The notes: generated from the letters alone by a model not told the origin. A DNA stretch of 64,000 bases from Magnetococcales bacterium (GCA_002753095.1 PDZU01000001.1:1-64000); one strand, 5' to 3'; counted from the stretch's first letter, positions 17,377 through 27,401 are shown. Program-made: numbers and translations.

Positions 17377-19254
17377 GTGACGAGACAAAAAGTGGCATGG
17401 CGGTATGGCGGATGGCTCGTCTGGCTGTTCTGGGGCATGGTCAGTGCCTGGGCTGGCGCAGAGGCAATTCCCTATGAAGTCTCCTTCAAGGGAGTGACAG
17501 CGGAACAGGAACATCTGGAGCCGATGTTGCACTCTGCCAGCATCTGCGTGCAAGAAAAGAACAACCTGCCCAGTAGTCGCTTTGTCCTGCTGCGTCGGGC
17601 GCGCAAGGACCATGCCCTGCTGGTTGGCGCGCTGCAATCCCGTGGCTATTTTGCCGCCCAGGTCAACTCCGAGGTGGATTTCAATCAAACACCGGCCCAG
17701 GTCAACCTGTTGATCGATAGCGGTCCTCTCTATCAACTGGCGCAACTCCAAATCGAAGTATTACAAGAGCAAACGCTACCCTCTGCCTTGACCGACGCGC
17801 ACAACACACCGGAAGCCGAGGAAGGTTTTGCCCTTTTTGCCACCCCGGAGTTGAGTGAATTGGGGCTGGAAGCGGGCAAAGAGGCCGTCTCGCGCACCAT
17901 CCTGAGCGCCGAGGAACGACTGCTGCAGGCGGCCAAAAAACAGGGCTTTGCCTTTGCCAAGTTGGCCAAACGACAGGTGGTGGTCGATCATGATCAACAA
18001 ACCGTCGATGTGACCTTGCGTATCGAAATCGGGACACGGGTCATTCTGGGTGCCATGACCCTGCAAGGCCATGCCGGTATCTCCAGCGATTATCTCTATA
18101 AACGTATCCCCTGGGCCACGCCAAGCGCGCCGACCACCCCTCTGCTCTACCATCCGCAGCGTATCGAAGAGGCACAACGGGCCCTGCTTGCCACCGGACT
18201 TTTTAATGGTGTCAAACTGCACATCGCTCCTCTGGCCGATGCGTCCGGTAGCCATCCGGTAACCGCCGAACTGTCGCAACGCAAACATCGCTCGATCAGC
18301 AGCGGTATCGGTTACAGTACCGGCACCGGTGCCAGGATTGCCGCCAACTGGGAAAATCGCAACCTTTTTGACGCCGGTGAGCTCCTGCAGGTGAAAGGTC
18401 AGGCGGCGCTTGATCAATATCGCCTGGAGGGTACCTTTACCAAACCCGATTTTTTGCAGTTGCAACAAAAATTGTTGCTCTCTGCCGTGCTGGAGAAGGA
18501 GGATACCGAAGCCTTTTTCAAGGACTCCTTTGGTCTGGAGGCGGGCTTGTCTTATCCGCTGGCCCCACAGGTGGATCTCTCCTATGGAGTCGGCTACCGT
18601 CTGGCCGATGAAAAAGATCGCAGCGGCAGCCAGCAAGAACAACTGTTCGGACTTTTCTCCACCCCGGTCAAGCTGATTTGGGACCGTCGCGATAATCTGT
18701 TGGATCCCACGCAAGGATGGTACATGAATCTGCAAGGGGCAGGCATCGTCGATACTCTGGGCACCGGTGTCTGGTTCGGCAAGCTTTCCGGTCAATACCG
18801 GGCCTATTATCCCCTGCTGAGTAGTCCAAAAGTGGTTTTAGCCGGTCGGGTTGGGGCGGGAACCCTCTCCGGTAGTGGTCGCGAATCGGTTCCGGCGGAC
18901 GAACGTTTCTTTGTTGGCGGCAGTGGTTCCTTGCGTGGTTACGGTTTTCAGATGGCTGGGGAGGTGGACCGCAATAAAAAACCGCTTGGGGGGCGCTCCA
19001 TGATGGAGTTTTCCACCGAAAGCCGTCTGCAGGTGACGGACTCGGTGGGTCTGGTTGCCTTCCTGGATGGTGGTCGCGCTTTTGTCGGCAATTCGCCCAG
19101 CATCGATGAGACACTGTTGTTAGGGGCTGGGGGTGGTGTGCGTTACAAAACGCCCATTGGACCGTTGCGTCTGGATATTGGTCTGCCGTTGCAGCGTCGT
19201 CCTGGCGTCGATGATCCCTATCAACTTTATGTCAGTATCGGGCAGGCTTTCTGA
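17377..19254 (+). CDS. tamA: TamA: Omp85-family outer membrane translocation/assembly protein
   Basis: About 625 residues if started at GTG 17377. The open frame continues upstream to 17266, but that part is polar and would put the signal peptide inside the protein. From 17377 it begins with a short basic stretch and a hydrophobic core (WLVWLFWGMVSAWAGA) ending in AEA, a signal peptide. Then three POTRA-like repeats (about 35-270: YEVSFKGVTAEQ..., YQLAQLQIEVL, VILGAMTLQG) and a C-terminal 16-strand barrel with the Omp85 motif FFVGGSGSLRGYGFQ. It ends in F, as outer-membrane barrels do. Works with TamB, encoded next. Confidence 0.88.
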   Translation: MTRQKVAWRYGGWLVWLFWGMVSAWAGAEAIPYEVSFKGVTAEQEHLEPMLHSASICVQEKNNLPSSRFVLLRRARKDHALLVGALQSRGYFAAQVNSEVDFNQTPAQVNLLIDSGPLYQLAQLQIEVLQEQTLPSALTDAHNTPEAEEGFALFATPELSELGLEAGKEAVSRTILSAEERLLQAAKKQGFAFAKLAKRQVVVDHDQQTVDVTLRIEIGTRVILGAMTLQGHAGISSDYLYKRIPWATPSAPTTPLLYHPQRIEEAQRALLATGLFNGVKLHIAPLADASGSHPVTAELSQRKHRSISSGIGYSTGTGARIAANWENRNLFDAGELLQVKGQAALDQYRLEGTFTKPDFLQLQQKLLLSAVLEKEDTEAFFKDSFGLEAGLSYPLAPQVDLSYGVGYRLADEKDRSGSQQEQLFGLFSTPVKLIWDRRDNLLDPTQGWYMNLQGAGIVDTLGTGVWFGKLSGQYRAYYPLLSSPKVVLAGRVGAGTLSGSGRESVPADERFFVGGSGSLRGYGFQMAGEVDRNKKPLGGRSMMEFSTESRLQVTDSVGLVAFLDGGRAFVGNSPSIDETLLLGAGGGVRYKTPIGPLRLDIGLPLQRRPGVDDPYQLYVSIGQAF

Positions 19255-19286
19255 TGCGGGTGCCAGTGATACGGAGGATAGCCACA

Positions 19287-19446
19287 TGGGGTCAAGGGGA
19301 GATTATCTCCCCTTGCGGGTTGCAAGGGCAGAGCCCTTGCTTCTGGTGCGCGTTCACCAAAGCAGATTTGCGCAGCAAATTTGCGCCGCGCACCACACTC
19401 TGTGCCCCGCAGGGGCACGCTTTGGGAGGGCGGATGCCCGACACGC
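19287..19446 (+). repeat. Palindromic repeat between tamA and tamB, plus orientation
   Basis: GGGGTCAAGGGGAGATTATCTCCCCTTG, then CAAGGGCAGAGCCCTTG, the AGATTTGCGCAGCAAATTTG block and GTGCCCCGCAGGGGCAC + GGGAGGGCGGATGCCCGAC. It occupies most of the 282-bp tamA-tamB gap. Confidence 0.85.
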
Positions 19447-19536
19447 ACCTTGTCGCCTGGATAACGATGCGGAAAAACACCACCACAGCCCTGTCATACC
19501 CCGTCACTGCCACCCTGACTGTTGCGGGCTACCCCG

Positions 19537-22500
19537 ATGGCTGAAACCCAGATGCCTGAGACCTCCCCACCCACCCCACCCACCGCAGGCAGAGTGGCCC
19601 AGGTGTTGCGCGCTTTTCGCCGTCTGTTTGTCCTGTTGTTGCTGTTCTGTCTGGTAACGGCGGGGGGTCTGTTGGTCGCCCTGCAACAAGAGCAGGGTCA
19701 GGAGGTGCTGAGTCAATGGTTGGCAAAGGCGTTCAGTAACGAGGAGAGTCAACTGCAACTGCAGGGGTTGCAGGGCCATTTCCCCTGGGAACTGCAACTG
19801 GAACGTCTGCTCTGGCAGGATCGGCATGGCAACCGTCTGCAGGTGGAGCAACTGCGTTTGCAGTGGTCCTGGGTGGAGATCATGCAGGGTGTCCTGCGTT
19901 TGCAGGAGTTAAGTGCTGCCCGTTTGCACTGGCAGCAGCGTGGCGGCAGTGCCCGTCCCGTTGCCCAAGTCCAGGCATCGGTTCCAGGGCCAGCGCAGGC
20001 GTTTTTCCTGCACGGACTGCCTCCGATTCTGATCGATCATCTGGCGTTGCCGCAACTGGTGCTTGTCGATACAGAGGCCGATCGATCGACCCATTTTGCC
20101 CTGAATGGTGCGCTGCGCCATGAGCGTGTTCCAGGCAATCAACAGTGGCTGGCCCATCTGCAGGTGCAGCCGTTGGATGGTGGGGCGAGTTATCTCAATC
20201 TGCAGGCCCGTTTGGTACAAAACACAGAGCAGGGAACAGACCCGGAGCTTTCTCTGCAGGCGGATGGTCAGGAGCAGAGCGGCTGGTTGGCTGCCTGGAG
20301 TGGTCTGGCGGCAGCCCAGGGGGTGCGTTTTCAACTGCAGGGTCAGGGACCGTTATCCGTCTGGCAGGGTGATCTGAGCCTGCAGGTGGCGGGGATGGCT
20401 GCCGTACAGGGACACCTTGTTCGCGAAGCATCGGGGGAGCACCCTGTGTGGCGTTGCACTGCCCAGGTGACAGGCGATCCGCGTTTTCTGGGGGCTGACT
20501 GGGGCCCGTTTCTGGCTTCGCCGTTCAATGTGGAGGGTGAGTTGGCGCAGTTGCCCAGGCAGCAGTGGCAACTGACCCGTCTGCAGGTGAGTGCGCCAAC
20601 GCTGCAGTGGCAGGGTGAGGGGCACTGGGATGGGGTGACCCAGCAACTGCAGGCTGGTCTGCGTTTGGCGTTGCCGCAACTGCAACCGTTATCCCCCGTG
20701 CTGGGCCAAACGTTGTCGGGGGCGCTGCAGGCGGCGCTCACGGTGCAGGGGGTGTGGCCGCGTCCCGCATGGCAGTTGACGGCCCAGGGTGAGCAGCTCA
20801 CCCTCAACGATTGGCAAGCCAGCCGTATCAGTGCCCGCTGGCAGGGTGAGTGGGGAGCGCAGGGGCCGCGCGTTTGGCCAGGAGAGGGAGAGATTGATGG
20901 GTTGCGCCAGAAGGGTGGTGCCCGTTGGGGTGAGGCCCCCTGGCAGTGGACAGCAGAGTTGCAGAGCGGAACAGAGGAGGCGCTTTATCTGCACCGTCTG
21001 ACGCTGCAAGATGGCAACACGGCTGCCCAATGGCAGGGCAGGCTGCAACTGCCGCATGCCACTGGGGAGGGGGAGTGGCATCTGCAGAGCCGACAGGTGC
21101 AGACTTGGCTGCGGCGTTGGTATCCGGCTTGGCAAACGGGCGAGGGGGAGGGGGAGTGGTCGGGGCGGGTGCGTCTCTCTGCCGACGCGCACGACCAACC
21201 GGCAGCGGCCTATCGTTTGCAGCTCTCCCTGGATGGTGCCCTGAGCCATTTGCAGCGTTTGCCGCCAGCCTTGCAGACCCTGCTGGGCGAGCGACTCACC
21301 ACCCAGGCCCAGTTGCAGTGGCAGGGGCGCCAGGGGTGGCAACTGGAAGAGGTACGCCTGCAAGGGGCCAATCTGCAGGCCAAGGGTGCGGTCCGGGGTG
21401 ATGCCGGCTGGCAGCAACAGAGCGGCCAGTTACAGTGGCAGATTCCCCGTCTGGCACCCTGGTCCGGGCAGGCAGGCGAGGCGTTGCAGGGTGATCTTCA
21501 GGGAGAGTTGCGCTGGGAGGGGGCGTTGGCTGCCCCGCGTTTGCAGTGGACGCTGCATGGTACGCAGTGGCAGGTGGCGGATCTGCAGTGGCCCAAACCG
21601 CAGGTGAGCGGTACCGTGGAGGGTTGGCAGCCGCTTTTGCATGGCACCATCAAGGCCGAGTTGCCCGGTCTGGAGCAAAAAACCCTTCCCTTGACCAGCC
21701 AGTATCGCCTGCAGGGTAGCCTGTTGCAGTTGAGTGATCTCAACCTGAAGTGGCCTGGTGGTCAATTGAGCAGCGCGGCGTGGCAGGTGGATCTACAGAA
21801 GCATATCGCCAGCGGGCGCTGGCAGGGGCAGAGCACCAGCCCGGCTCCCTGGTTGCGTTGGCTTTCCGGGGACCGTTTGCAGAGTCAGGAGGAGGTAGGT
21901 GGAGCCCTTAGTCTGCAATTGAACTGGCAAGGTCGGGAGGGCAAACAGCAGCTTCAGGTGCTCTGGGAGGGGCAGGTGGTGCGTGGCAACTTTGGCATGC
22001 TGGACAAGGCCACGTTGAACGCTGAGTTGCAGGATTTGTGGGGCGAGGTGCATGGTCGCGTTGATGGTAAGCTCAACAAACTGCACTGGGGCAATCTGCA
22101 GTTGCGCAGTGCGGCCTGGAGTCTGAGCGGCAGTCGGCGTGAACTGCAGTTCCAGAGCAGCGGTTCCGGGGAGTTGCGCCAGAGCGAAGTGGAGGAGTTG
22201 CACACCCCTCTGCCACTGGCGAGCAGACGTCTGGCCCTCAAGCCCATCAAGCAGGAGCCTTTTGATTGGCAGATGCAAAGCACGCTGCAGGTGGATAACA
22301 AGGGAGTCATGCAGGGGCGGATCAACCAACTTTCCGGCCATATTGGTGCTGATCTGTTGCAGATGAGCGAAACGGCCCAATGGATGTTGACCCCGGATAA
22401 ACGACGCGGCAAGGGGGGGGTGGCCCAGTTGGATCTGGACCGTTTCGTGCTTAGCTATGGCCCGGCCCGTTTGCAGATGCATGTGCATTTTGATGCCCAG

Positions 22501-24138
22501 AAGGTGGACATGGCGGGTGATTTGCGGTTGCCGCTCAGTTTGGTGCAGCGGGTTGGCGGTCCCAATCTGCAGGGTGCGGCGCGGGCGCAGTGGCGGGTGA
22601 CGGGCAGTTCCAGCCAGCCGGAGGGGGAGTTTTCCCTGCTTTTGGACAAGATTCACGTCAACGAACCGGCACTGGAGGCGGTCCCTCCGGCGACGGTGCA
22701 GGCTGGCTTGCGTCTGGAGAAGGGGGTAGTGACTGCCCAGCTTTCGCTGCAGGAGTTGACCTCGCAGCCGGCGACTGCTGTCATGACGGTACCGGTGCAA
22801 GTGAGTTTTGTGCCCTGGCGTGTGGCCATGCCCGGCGCGGGGGCGTTGGGGGGGTCGGTCCAGGCCGATGCCCAGTTGGCCCAATTTGCTTTGATGGTAG
22901 CGCCCGGCTTGATGGACAACCAAAAATGGGATGGCATGCTCAATATTGCCCTGCAGTTGGCTGGAACCGTGGCGGCGCCAGAGGTCAACGGCACCATTCT
23001 GGTACGCAAGGGCAGTTATGAAAACGGCTCTTTGGGTACTCAACTGAAAAACATTCATCTGGATGCCCGTGCCCAGGGGCGTGCCGTGACCATTGAGCGT
23101 CTGGAAGCGGACGATGGGGGTCATGGCCGGATCCATGCCGAGGGGCAACTCTCCTTGGATTGGTTGCAGAAGTTGCCGTTTCACCTGCAGGCCACTCTGG
23201 AAAAGAGCCTTCTGGTGCGCCGTGACGAGTGGCAGGCCACGGTCAGTGGCACCATAGAGTTGCGTGGCAACCGCGACAATTTGGCGATTGCTGGTGAGGT
23301 GACCAGCAATGAGGTGTTGCTCTATTTGGCGGACAGCGAATCTCTGGATATTCAGACGGTGGCGGTGGATAGCGAGATTCGCAATGGTTTGCATGTGGCC
23401 ACGCTGCAGCGTCTGAAGAGTCAATCTGCCACACCGATCAGCCTGGATCTTACCCTGCATCTGCCCAGCCGGGTCTTTTTGCGGGGACGTGGTCTGGAGT
23501 CGGAGTGGCAGGGAGATTTGGCGGTGCGGGGTATGTTGGAAGAGCCCCGTTTGGATGGTCGTATCGTGGTGCGGCGTGGTTATTTTGAATTTTTGGATCA
23601 GCGTTTTGACCTGCGCAAGGGGATCATTGCCTTTGATGGCAGCTCTCCGCCGCAACCCTTTCTGGATCTGGAGGCGGAATCCCGCAGCAGTGGTGGTTTG
23701 GTGGCGGTATTACGGTTGCAGGGTCCAGCCTTCAATCCGACCTTGAACTTGGGCAGTGATCCAGAGTTGCCGCAGGATGAGTTGCTATCGCGCATTCTTT
23801 TTAACAGCAACCGGCAGCAGTTGACCCCGGCCCAGGCGTTGGGGTTGGCGGTGGCGGTAGAAAAATTGCGCACCGGTGGACCGGGTCTGCTTGGCAAGGC
23901 GCGGGATAGCCTGGGCATCGATCGCCTGGAGTTTGGCGGCGAAAGCGTGGAGGGGGGTTCGGTCAAGGCGGGCAAATATTTGGGGGAGAATTTGCTGTTG
24001 GGGGTGGAACGGGGGGCCAAGCAGGGCAGTGGCAAGGTTTCGGTGGAGTTGGAGGTGATGCCGAATGTGGTCATCCAGACCGAAATGGATGAGACCAACA
24101 AAAGCGGCATCGGCATGAACTGGAAGATGGATTATTGA
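19537..24138 (+). CDS. tamB: TamB: translocation and assembly module inner-membrane subunit
   Basis: About 1533 residues from ATG 19537. A TTG at 19522 could also start it. One N-terminal membrane anchor (about 30-50, LFVLLLLFCLVTAGGLLVAL) is followed by a very long beta-rich periplasmic body dominated by Gln, Leu and Trp (many LQWQ-type repeats). The C-terminal DUF490/TamB domain (about 1180-1533) includes GSYENGSLGTQLKNIHLDARAQG, RGYFEFLDQRFDLRKG and SPPQPFLDLEA. It ends MNWKMDY, a barrel-compatible tail. In the known system it spans the periplasm with TamA and transports lipids or assembles outer-membrane proteins. Its last 7 bp overlap the convergent yciB. Confidence 0.92.
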   Translation: MAETQMPETSPPTPPTAGRVAQVLRAFRRLFVLLLLFCLVTAGGLLVALQQEQGQEVLSQWLAKAFSNEESQLQLQGLQGHFPWELQLERLLWQDRHGNRLQVEQLRLQWSWVEIMQGVLRLQELSAARLHWQQRGGSARPVAQVQASVPGPAQAFFLHGLPPILIDHLALPQLVLVDTEADRSTHFALNGALRHERVPGNQQWLAHLQVQPLDGGASYLNLQARLVQNTEQGTDPELSLQADGQEQSGWLAAWSGLAAAQGVRFQLQGQGPLSVWQGDLSLQVAGMAAVQGHLVREASGEHPVWRCTAQVTGDPRFLGADWGPFLASPFNVEGELAQLPRQQWQLTRLQVSAPTLQWQGEGHWDGVTQQLQAGLRLALPQLQPLSPVLGQTLSGALQAALTVQGVWPRPAWQLTAQGEQLTLNDWQASRISARWQGEWGAQGPRVWPGEGEIDGLRQKGGARWGEAPWQWTAELQSGTEEALYLHRLTLQDGNTAAQWQGRLQLPHATGEGEWHLQSRQVQTWLRRWYPAWQTGEGEGEWSGRVRLSADAHDQPAAAYRLQLSLDGALSHLQRLPPALQTLLGERLTTQAQLQWQGRQGWQLEEVRLQGANLQAKGAVRGDAGWQQQSGQLQWQIPRLAPWSGQAGEALQGDLQGELRWEGALAAPRLQWTLHGTQWQVADLQWPKPQVSGTVEGWQPLLHGTIKAELPGLEQKTLPLTSQYRLQGSLLQLSDLNLKWPGGQLSSAAWQVDLQKHIASGRWQGQSTSPAPWLRWLSGDRLQSQEEVGGALSLQLNWQGREGKQQLQVLWEGQVVRGNFGMLDKATLNAELQDLWGEVHGRVDGKLNKLHWGNLQLRSAAWSLSGSRRELQFQSSGSGELRQSEVEELHTPLPLASRRLALKPIKQEPFDWQMQSTLQVDNKGVMQGRINQLSGHIGADLLQMSETAQWMLTPDKRRGKGGVAQLDLDRFVLSYGPARLQMHVHFDAQKVDMAGDLRLPLSLVQRVGGPNLQGAARAQWRVTGSSSQPEGEFSLLLDKIHVNEPALEAVPPATVQAGLRLEKGVVTAQLSLQELTSQPATAVMTVPVQVSFVPWRVAMPGAGALGGSVQADAQLAQFALMVAPGLMDNQKWDGMLNIALQLAGTVAAPEVNGTILVRKGSYENGSLGTQLKNIHLDARAQGRAVTIERLEADDGGHGRIHAEGQLSLDWLQKLPFHLQATLEKSLLVRRDEWQATVSGTIELRGNRDNLAIAGEVTSNEVLLYLADSESLDIQTVAVDSEIRNGLHVATLQRLKSQSATPISLDLTLHLPSRVFLRGRGLESEWQGDLAVRGMLEEPRLDGRIVVRRGYFEFLDQRFDLRKGIIAFDGSSPPQPFLDLEAESRSSGGLVAVLRLQGPAFNPTLNLGSDPELPQDELLSRILFNSNRQQLTPAQALGLAVAVEKLRTGGPGLLGKARDSLGIDRLEFGGESVEGGSVKAGKYLGENLLLGVERGAKQGSGKVSVELEVMPNVVIQTEMDETNKSGIGMNWKMDY

Positions 24139-24677
24139 GTCTCTTTTGATTCGTCCGGCAGATGGCGGGCCAGCCAAAGGCTCTGCAGAATGACGAAGAG
24201 CAGCGTCAAACCCAGCAGACCGAACAGTTTAAAAGAGACCCAGGTGGCCTCATCAAAATTGTAGGCCACAAAGAGGTTCAACAGGCCGGAAAAGAGAAAA
24301 AAGCCGATCCATGCCAGGCTGAGACGGTTCCAGAGCGGTTGCGGCAGGCTGATCTGGCTGTCGAGAAGGCGGCGAATCAGTGGTTTTTCGCCGATAAAAT
24401 GGCTGGCGGCGAAGGCAACGGCCATCAATCCGTTGAGCAGTGTCGGTTTCCACTGGATGAAACGGGGATCCTGCAGCAGGAGTGTGGCCCCTCCGAACAG
24501 GACGACCAACAGCAGGGTCATCCACTGCATGGGGGTTAGGTGTCGGTGCTGCCACCAGATGACTGCAGAGTGCAGGCTGACCGCCACCATCAACACCGCT
24601 GTGGCCGTATAGATGGTGCTCCATTGGTAGGTGACAAAAAACAGCAATACCGGCCATAAATCAATCAATTGTTTCAT
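24132..24677 (-). CDS. yciB: Inner membrane-spanning protein YciB (septation protein A family)
   Basis: 181 residues, preceded by GGAGGATAG. Five or six hydrophobic helices, with family features: LWPVLLFFVTYQW at the start, QDPRFIQWKPTLLNGL in the middle and NFDEATWVSFKLFG near the end. Family proteins take part in cell envelope synthesis and division. Its end overlaps tamB convergently by 7 bp. Confidence 0.92.
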   Translation of the reverse strand: MKQLIDLWPVLLFFVTYQWSTIYTATAVLMVAVSLHSAVIWWQHRHLTPMQWMTLLLVVLFGGATLLLQDPRFIQWKPTLLNGLMAVAFAASHFIGEKPLIRRLLDSQISLPQPLWNRLSLAWIGFFLFSGLLNLFVAYNFDEATWVSFKLFGLLGLTLLFVILQSLWLARHLPDESKETQ

Positions 24678-24721
24678 GATCTATCCTCCAAGGCCCATGC
24701 TGGGCCTGTTCTTGCCGTGGC

Positions 24722-25381
24722 TCAGAAGGGCCACACAAACCAGTTGCTTTCGCCCTCATCCCGTGTCGAGAACGAACCGGAGCACTGGTCCAATTGGGTT
24801 TTATAGCGGGCTGCGTTACGTTGCACTTTTTCTGCCACTTTGATCAACCAGGACTTTTTTTGATAGCTTTTGGCGGCATAGCCGCCGTGTCCCTCGTGGT
24901 AGGCCAGATAGAGATTATAGGCATCCCAGGTGGAGATGCCCAATTTTTTACGGCTGACGTGGTTGTACCAGCCGATAAAATCGGTGGCATCGCGGAAATC
25001 TTCCCGGTCGGCGCTGCTGTTGCCGGTCTGTTTTTGATAATGGGCCCAGGTACCATCCAGGGCCTGGGCATACCCGAAGGCTGAAGAGATGCGCTGCCCA
25101 GGGAAAAATCCCATCCAACTGCCCTTGCTGATGGGGCGGGCATCGGCACGAAATTTAGATTCCTGATGGATGATGGCCAGTTGCACATGCACCGGCGTGC
25201 CCCATTTGCGGTAGGATTTGTTCATCACCTGATACCAGGAGCCTCGGTTGCGAAAGATGTCGCAGGCATCATTGATATTGACCTGAGAGATGGGTTTGCC
25301 ATCGGTGGTGGAGGTAGTGCTGCAGGCGGTCAGCAGCAACGTGCCCAGCAGCAGACAAAGGGGGAAAAGGGCTGTTCTCAT
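24722..25381 (-). CDS. Lytic transglycosylase (SLT domain) lipoprotein
   Basis: 219 residues from ATG 25381. An upstream in-frame codon at 25405 would overlap kdsB and bury the signal peptide. The lipobox LLTAC puts the lipidated Cys at 20. The SLT catalytic Glu is Glu74 in IIHQESKF, with FGYAQALDGTW and LAYHEGHGGY as the later family motifs. It cuts the glycan strands of peptidoglycan from the inner face of the outer membrane (Ser at +2 favours outer membrane). Four bp downstream of kdsB. Confidence 0.88.
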   Translation of the reverse strand: MRTALFPLCLLLGTLLLTACSTTSTTDGKPISQVNINDACDIFRNRGSWYQVMNKSYRKWGTPVHVQLAIIHQESKFRADARPISKGSWMGFFPGQRISSAFGYAQALDGTWAHYQKQTGNSSADREDFRDATDFIGWYNHVSRKKLGISTWDAYNLYLAYHEGHGGYAAKSYQKKSWLIKVAEKVQRNAARYKTQLDQCSGSFSTRDEGESNWFVWPF

Positions 25382-25385
25382 GGCA

Positions 25386-26123
25386 TTAGCGGGCCAACAG
25401 GCCACGTACCCGTTCGGCGTCGGCGGGGGTATCGACCCCGATAGCTGCCTGATCGGTGACGATCACCCGAATGGTATATCCCTCTTCCAAGACCCGTAGC
25501 TGCTCCAGGCGTTCGCGCTGTTCCAGGATGGTTGGGGGCAGGGTGGCCAATTTTTGCAAAAAAGAGGCACGATAGGCGTAGAGCCCCAGATGGCGCAGTA
25601 GGGGGTGGTGGGTGGTATCCCGATCAAAGGGGATAGGGGAGCGGGAAAAATAGAGGGCGTTGCCTTGCCGGTTGCAGACCACTTTGACGACGTTGGGGTC
25701 GTTGGCTTCGTTTTGATCGTAGATGGGATGGGCTGCTGTGGCCATGACCAGGGTAGGATCCTGACACAAGGGTTCTGCTACCCGATTGATCAACTGCGGG
25801 TCAAGTAGTGGTTCATCTCCCTGCACATTGACGATGATTTCGGCCTTCAGGGAGCGGGCTACTTCTGCCACCCGATCGGTTCCCGATGGATGGTTGGTGG
25901 CGGTCATCATGACCTGTCCACCAAAGGAGTGTACTGCTGCATGGATACGCGCATCGTCTGTTGCCACCCATACGGAGGAGACCTGTGCCTGCATGGCCCG
26001 TTCGTACACATGGCGAATCATCGGTTTGCCCGCCAGATCCAGCAGTGGTTTACCAGGCAAGCGGCTGGAGCCATAACGGGCCGGGATGATGACGGCGATG
26101 GTGGGTTGGGCAGAAGCAGGCAA
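25386..26123 (-). CDS. kdsB: 3-deoxy-manno-octulosonate cytidylyltransferase (CMP-KDO synthetase)
   Basis: 245 residues from TTG 26123, chosen because GGGGAG stands 8 bp upstream. The frame stays open to a TTG at 26174, which lacks a ribosome site. Activates KDO as CMP-KDO for lipopolysaccharide inner core. Motifs: IIPARYGSSRLPGKPL, WVATDD, NVQGDEPLL (metal-binding Asp), HLGLYAYRASFLQ and GVDTPADAERV. No other lipid A gene adjoins it. Confidence 0.9.
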   Translation of the reverse strand: MPASAQPTIAVIIPARYGSSRLPGKPLLDLAGKPMIRHVYERAMQAQVSSVWVATDDARIHAAVHSFGGQVMMTATNHPSGTDRVAEVARSLKAEIIVNVQGDEPLLDPQLINRVAEPLCQDPTLVMATAAHPIYDQNEANDPNVVKVVCNRQGNALYFSRSPIPFDRDTTHHPLLRHLGLYAYRASFLQKLATLPPTILEQRERLEQLRVLEEGYTIRVIVTDQAAIGVDTPADAERVRGLLAR

Positions 26124-26173
26124 TCGAGAAGCTCCCCGTGACGGAAAGGCGTTATCGTAGCGATACCAAAACA

Positions 26174-26576
26174 ATTGCGGGTCCAGGGGGCTGGCCCCCT
26201 GGCAGGTCCAGGACGGAGTCCTGGGATTTTATCTTTTGCTTTTAATCTTTTGCCTTTGGCGCGCTTTTCACAGTAAGCCGACGCGGTTTTTGCGTCGGCT
26301 TAAGCGCCTAATTGACGCATGCTGTGCGCATTGGCGCGCTTTTCTGCGCCAATGCGCACAGCCTCCCAATGGGTTTTGTCGCCCGCAGGTAGCTCAATAC
26401 CGCGCGGTTAAAAGTCGGGCGTCCGCCCTCCCAAAGAGTGCCCCTGCGGGGCACAGATTTGGGCGCGCTGCGCAGATTTGCTGCGCAAATCTGCTTCGGT
26501 AAAAGCGCGCCATTACACGCAGGGCTCCGCCCTGCACCCGGCAGGGGCGGTGACCGCCCCTGCACCCCGCAATAAT
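26174..26576 (-). repeat. Long composite palindromic repeat, minus orientation
   Basis: An inverted relative of 13804-14190: CCAGGGGGCTGGCCCCCTGG, CCAGGACGGAGTCCTGG, CTTTTGCTTTTAATCTTTTGC, GCCGACGCGGTTTTTGCGTCGGC, a TTGGCGCGCTTTTCTGCGCCAA block, CCTCCCAATGGGTTT, GTTAAAAGTCGGGCGTCCGCCCTCCC, GTGCCCCTGCGGGGCAC, the GCAGATTTGCTGCGCAAATCTGC block, GCAGGGCTCCGCCCTGC and CAGGGGCGGTGACCGCCCCTG. The inserted CGCCCGCAGGTAGCTCAATACCGCG piece near 26380 is not in the other copy. Confidence 0.85.
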
Positions 26577-26609
26577 TTAAAAGATTTAAAAGATTGAAAA
26601 GATCAAAAT

Positions 26610-27401
26610 TCACTCCGGCAACCGCCGACTCTCCCCCCTGCCATCATCATAACCAACCAACTCCGCCACCACCGCACCAATGGCCAACTGGGCCTCGATC
26701 TGTAACGGGATCCGCCGGGCATCGTCAGTCACCAACAGCTGAATCGGACCTCTTTGCCGTAACGTCTCGGAATTTTCTACCACCACATGCAACGCAAAGG
26801 CCCGAAAAGTACCCAACTCCCCCTGCCAAGTCTCACTGCCCCCAACCGTGACCGTCAGACAAAACGCCTTCTCCCCATCCACCACCACCCGCTCCAAAGT
26901 GCGACCCAACAACAACTCTGGCCAGGCGCGCACGGCATACACGGCACTCAAAGGATCGTTGACCTGTTCACCCTCCACGGCAATGACCATACGCTCCTCA
27001 GGCTTGCCCTCCTGAGGTCGATGGCGCCGCAACACCTGGTGCATTGCGCGGTCAAACAGATAGGAGGTCCAACGGGTCTGATCACCACGCTGCTGATCCT
27101 TGACGAAATGACGCCCAATAAAAGCACCATCCCGGTGCTCACCGTCAGCACTCAGCGTTTCGTTGATGGTTTTCAACATCCGCGCCGCCCCCGTGGTGGC
27201 CAACTTGGCGGTAATTTTGTACCCCTTGTTTTGTTCCAACTGCAGGCTGGCATCCGCCGAGGGGACACCCAACCAACGGATGCGATAATACAACCGCTCG
27301 CCATGGGCCGCCCCCAAACGCCAACCACTCTCCTGCGCTGCCAACACGCCCAGCACACCAAACAGGCTGAATACCGATAATACTACGAAGAGCCGTTTCA
27401 T
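26610..27401 (-). CDS. DUF3108 domain-containing exported protein
   Basis: 263 residues. Signal peptide [22 protein letters not shown] at the N-terminus. The body matches the DUF3108 pattern: [20 protein letters not shown] near the start, [10 protein letters not shown], and a [24 protein letters not shown] region close to the end. A periplasmic protein of unknown role. Its start overlaps the tyrS stop by 4 bp, so the two are translationally coupled. Confidence 0.85.
   Translation of the reverse strand: MKRLFVVLSVFSLFGVLGVLAAQESGWRLGAAHGERLYYRIRWLGVPSADASLQLEQNKGYKITAKLATTGAARMLKTINETLSADGEHRDGAFIGRHFVKDQQRGDQTRWTSYLFDRAMHQVLRRHRPQEGKPEERMVIAVEGEQVNDPLSAVYAVRAWPELLLGRTLERVVVDGEKAFCLTVTVGGSETWQGELGTFRAFALHVVVENSETLRQRGPIQLLVTDDARRIPLQIEAQLAIGAVVAELVGYDDGRGESRRLPE

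Noticed and set aside
21793-23655. A 620-codon open frame on the minus strand
   Set aside because: Antisense to tamB, whose sequence matches its family from end to end. The reverse frame is Gln/His/Leu-rich low-complexity text.
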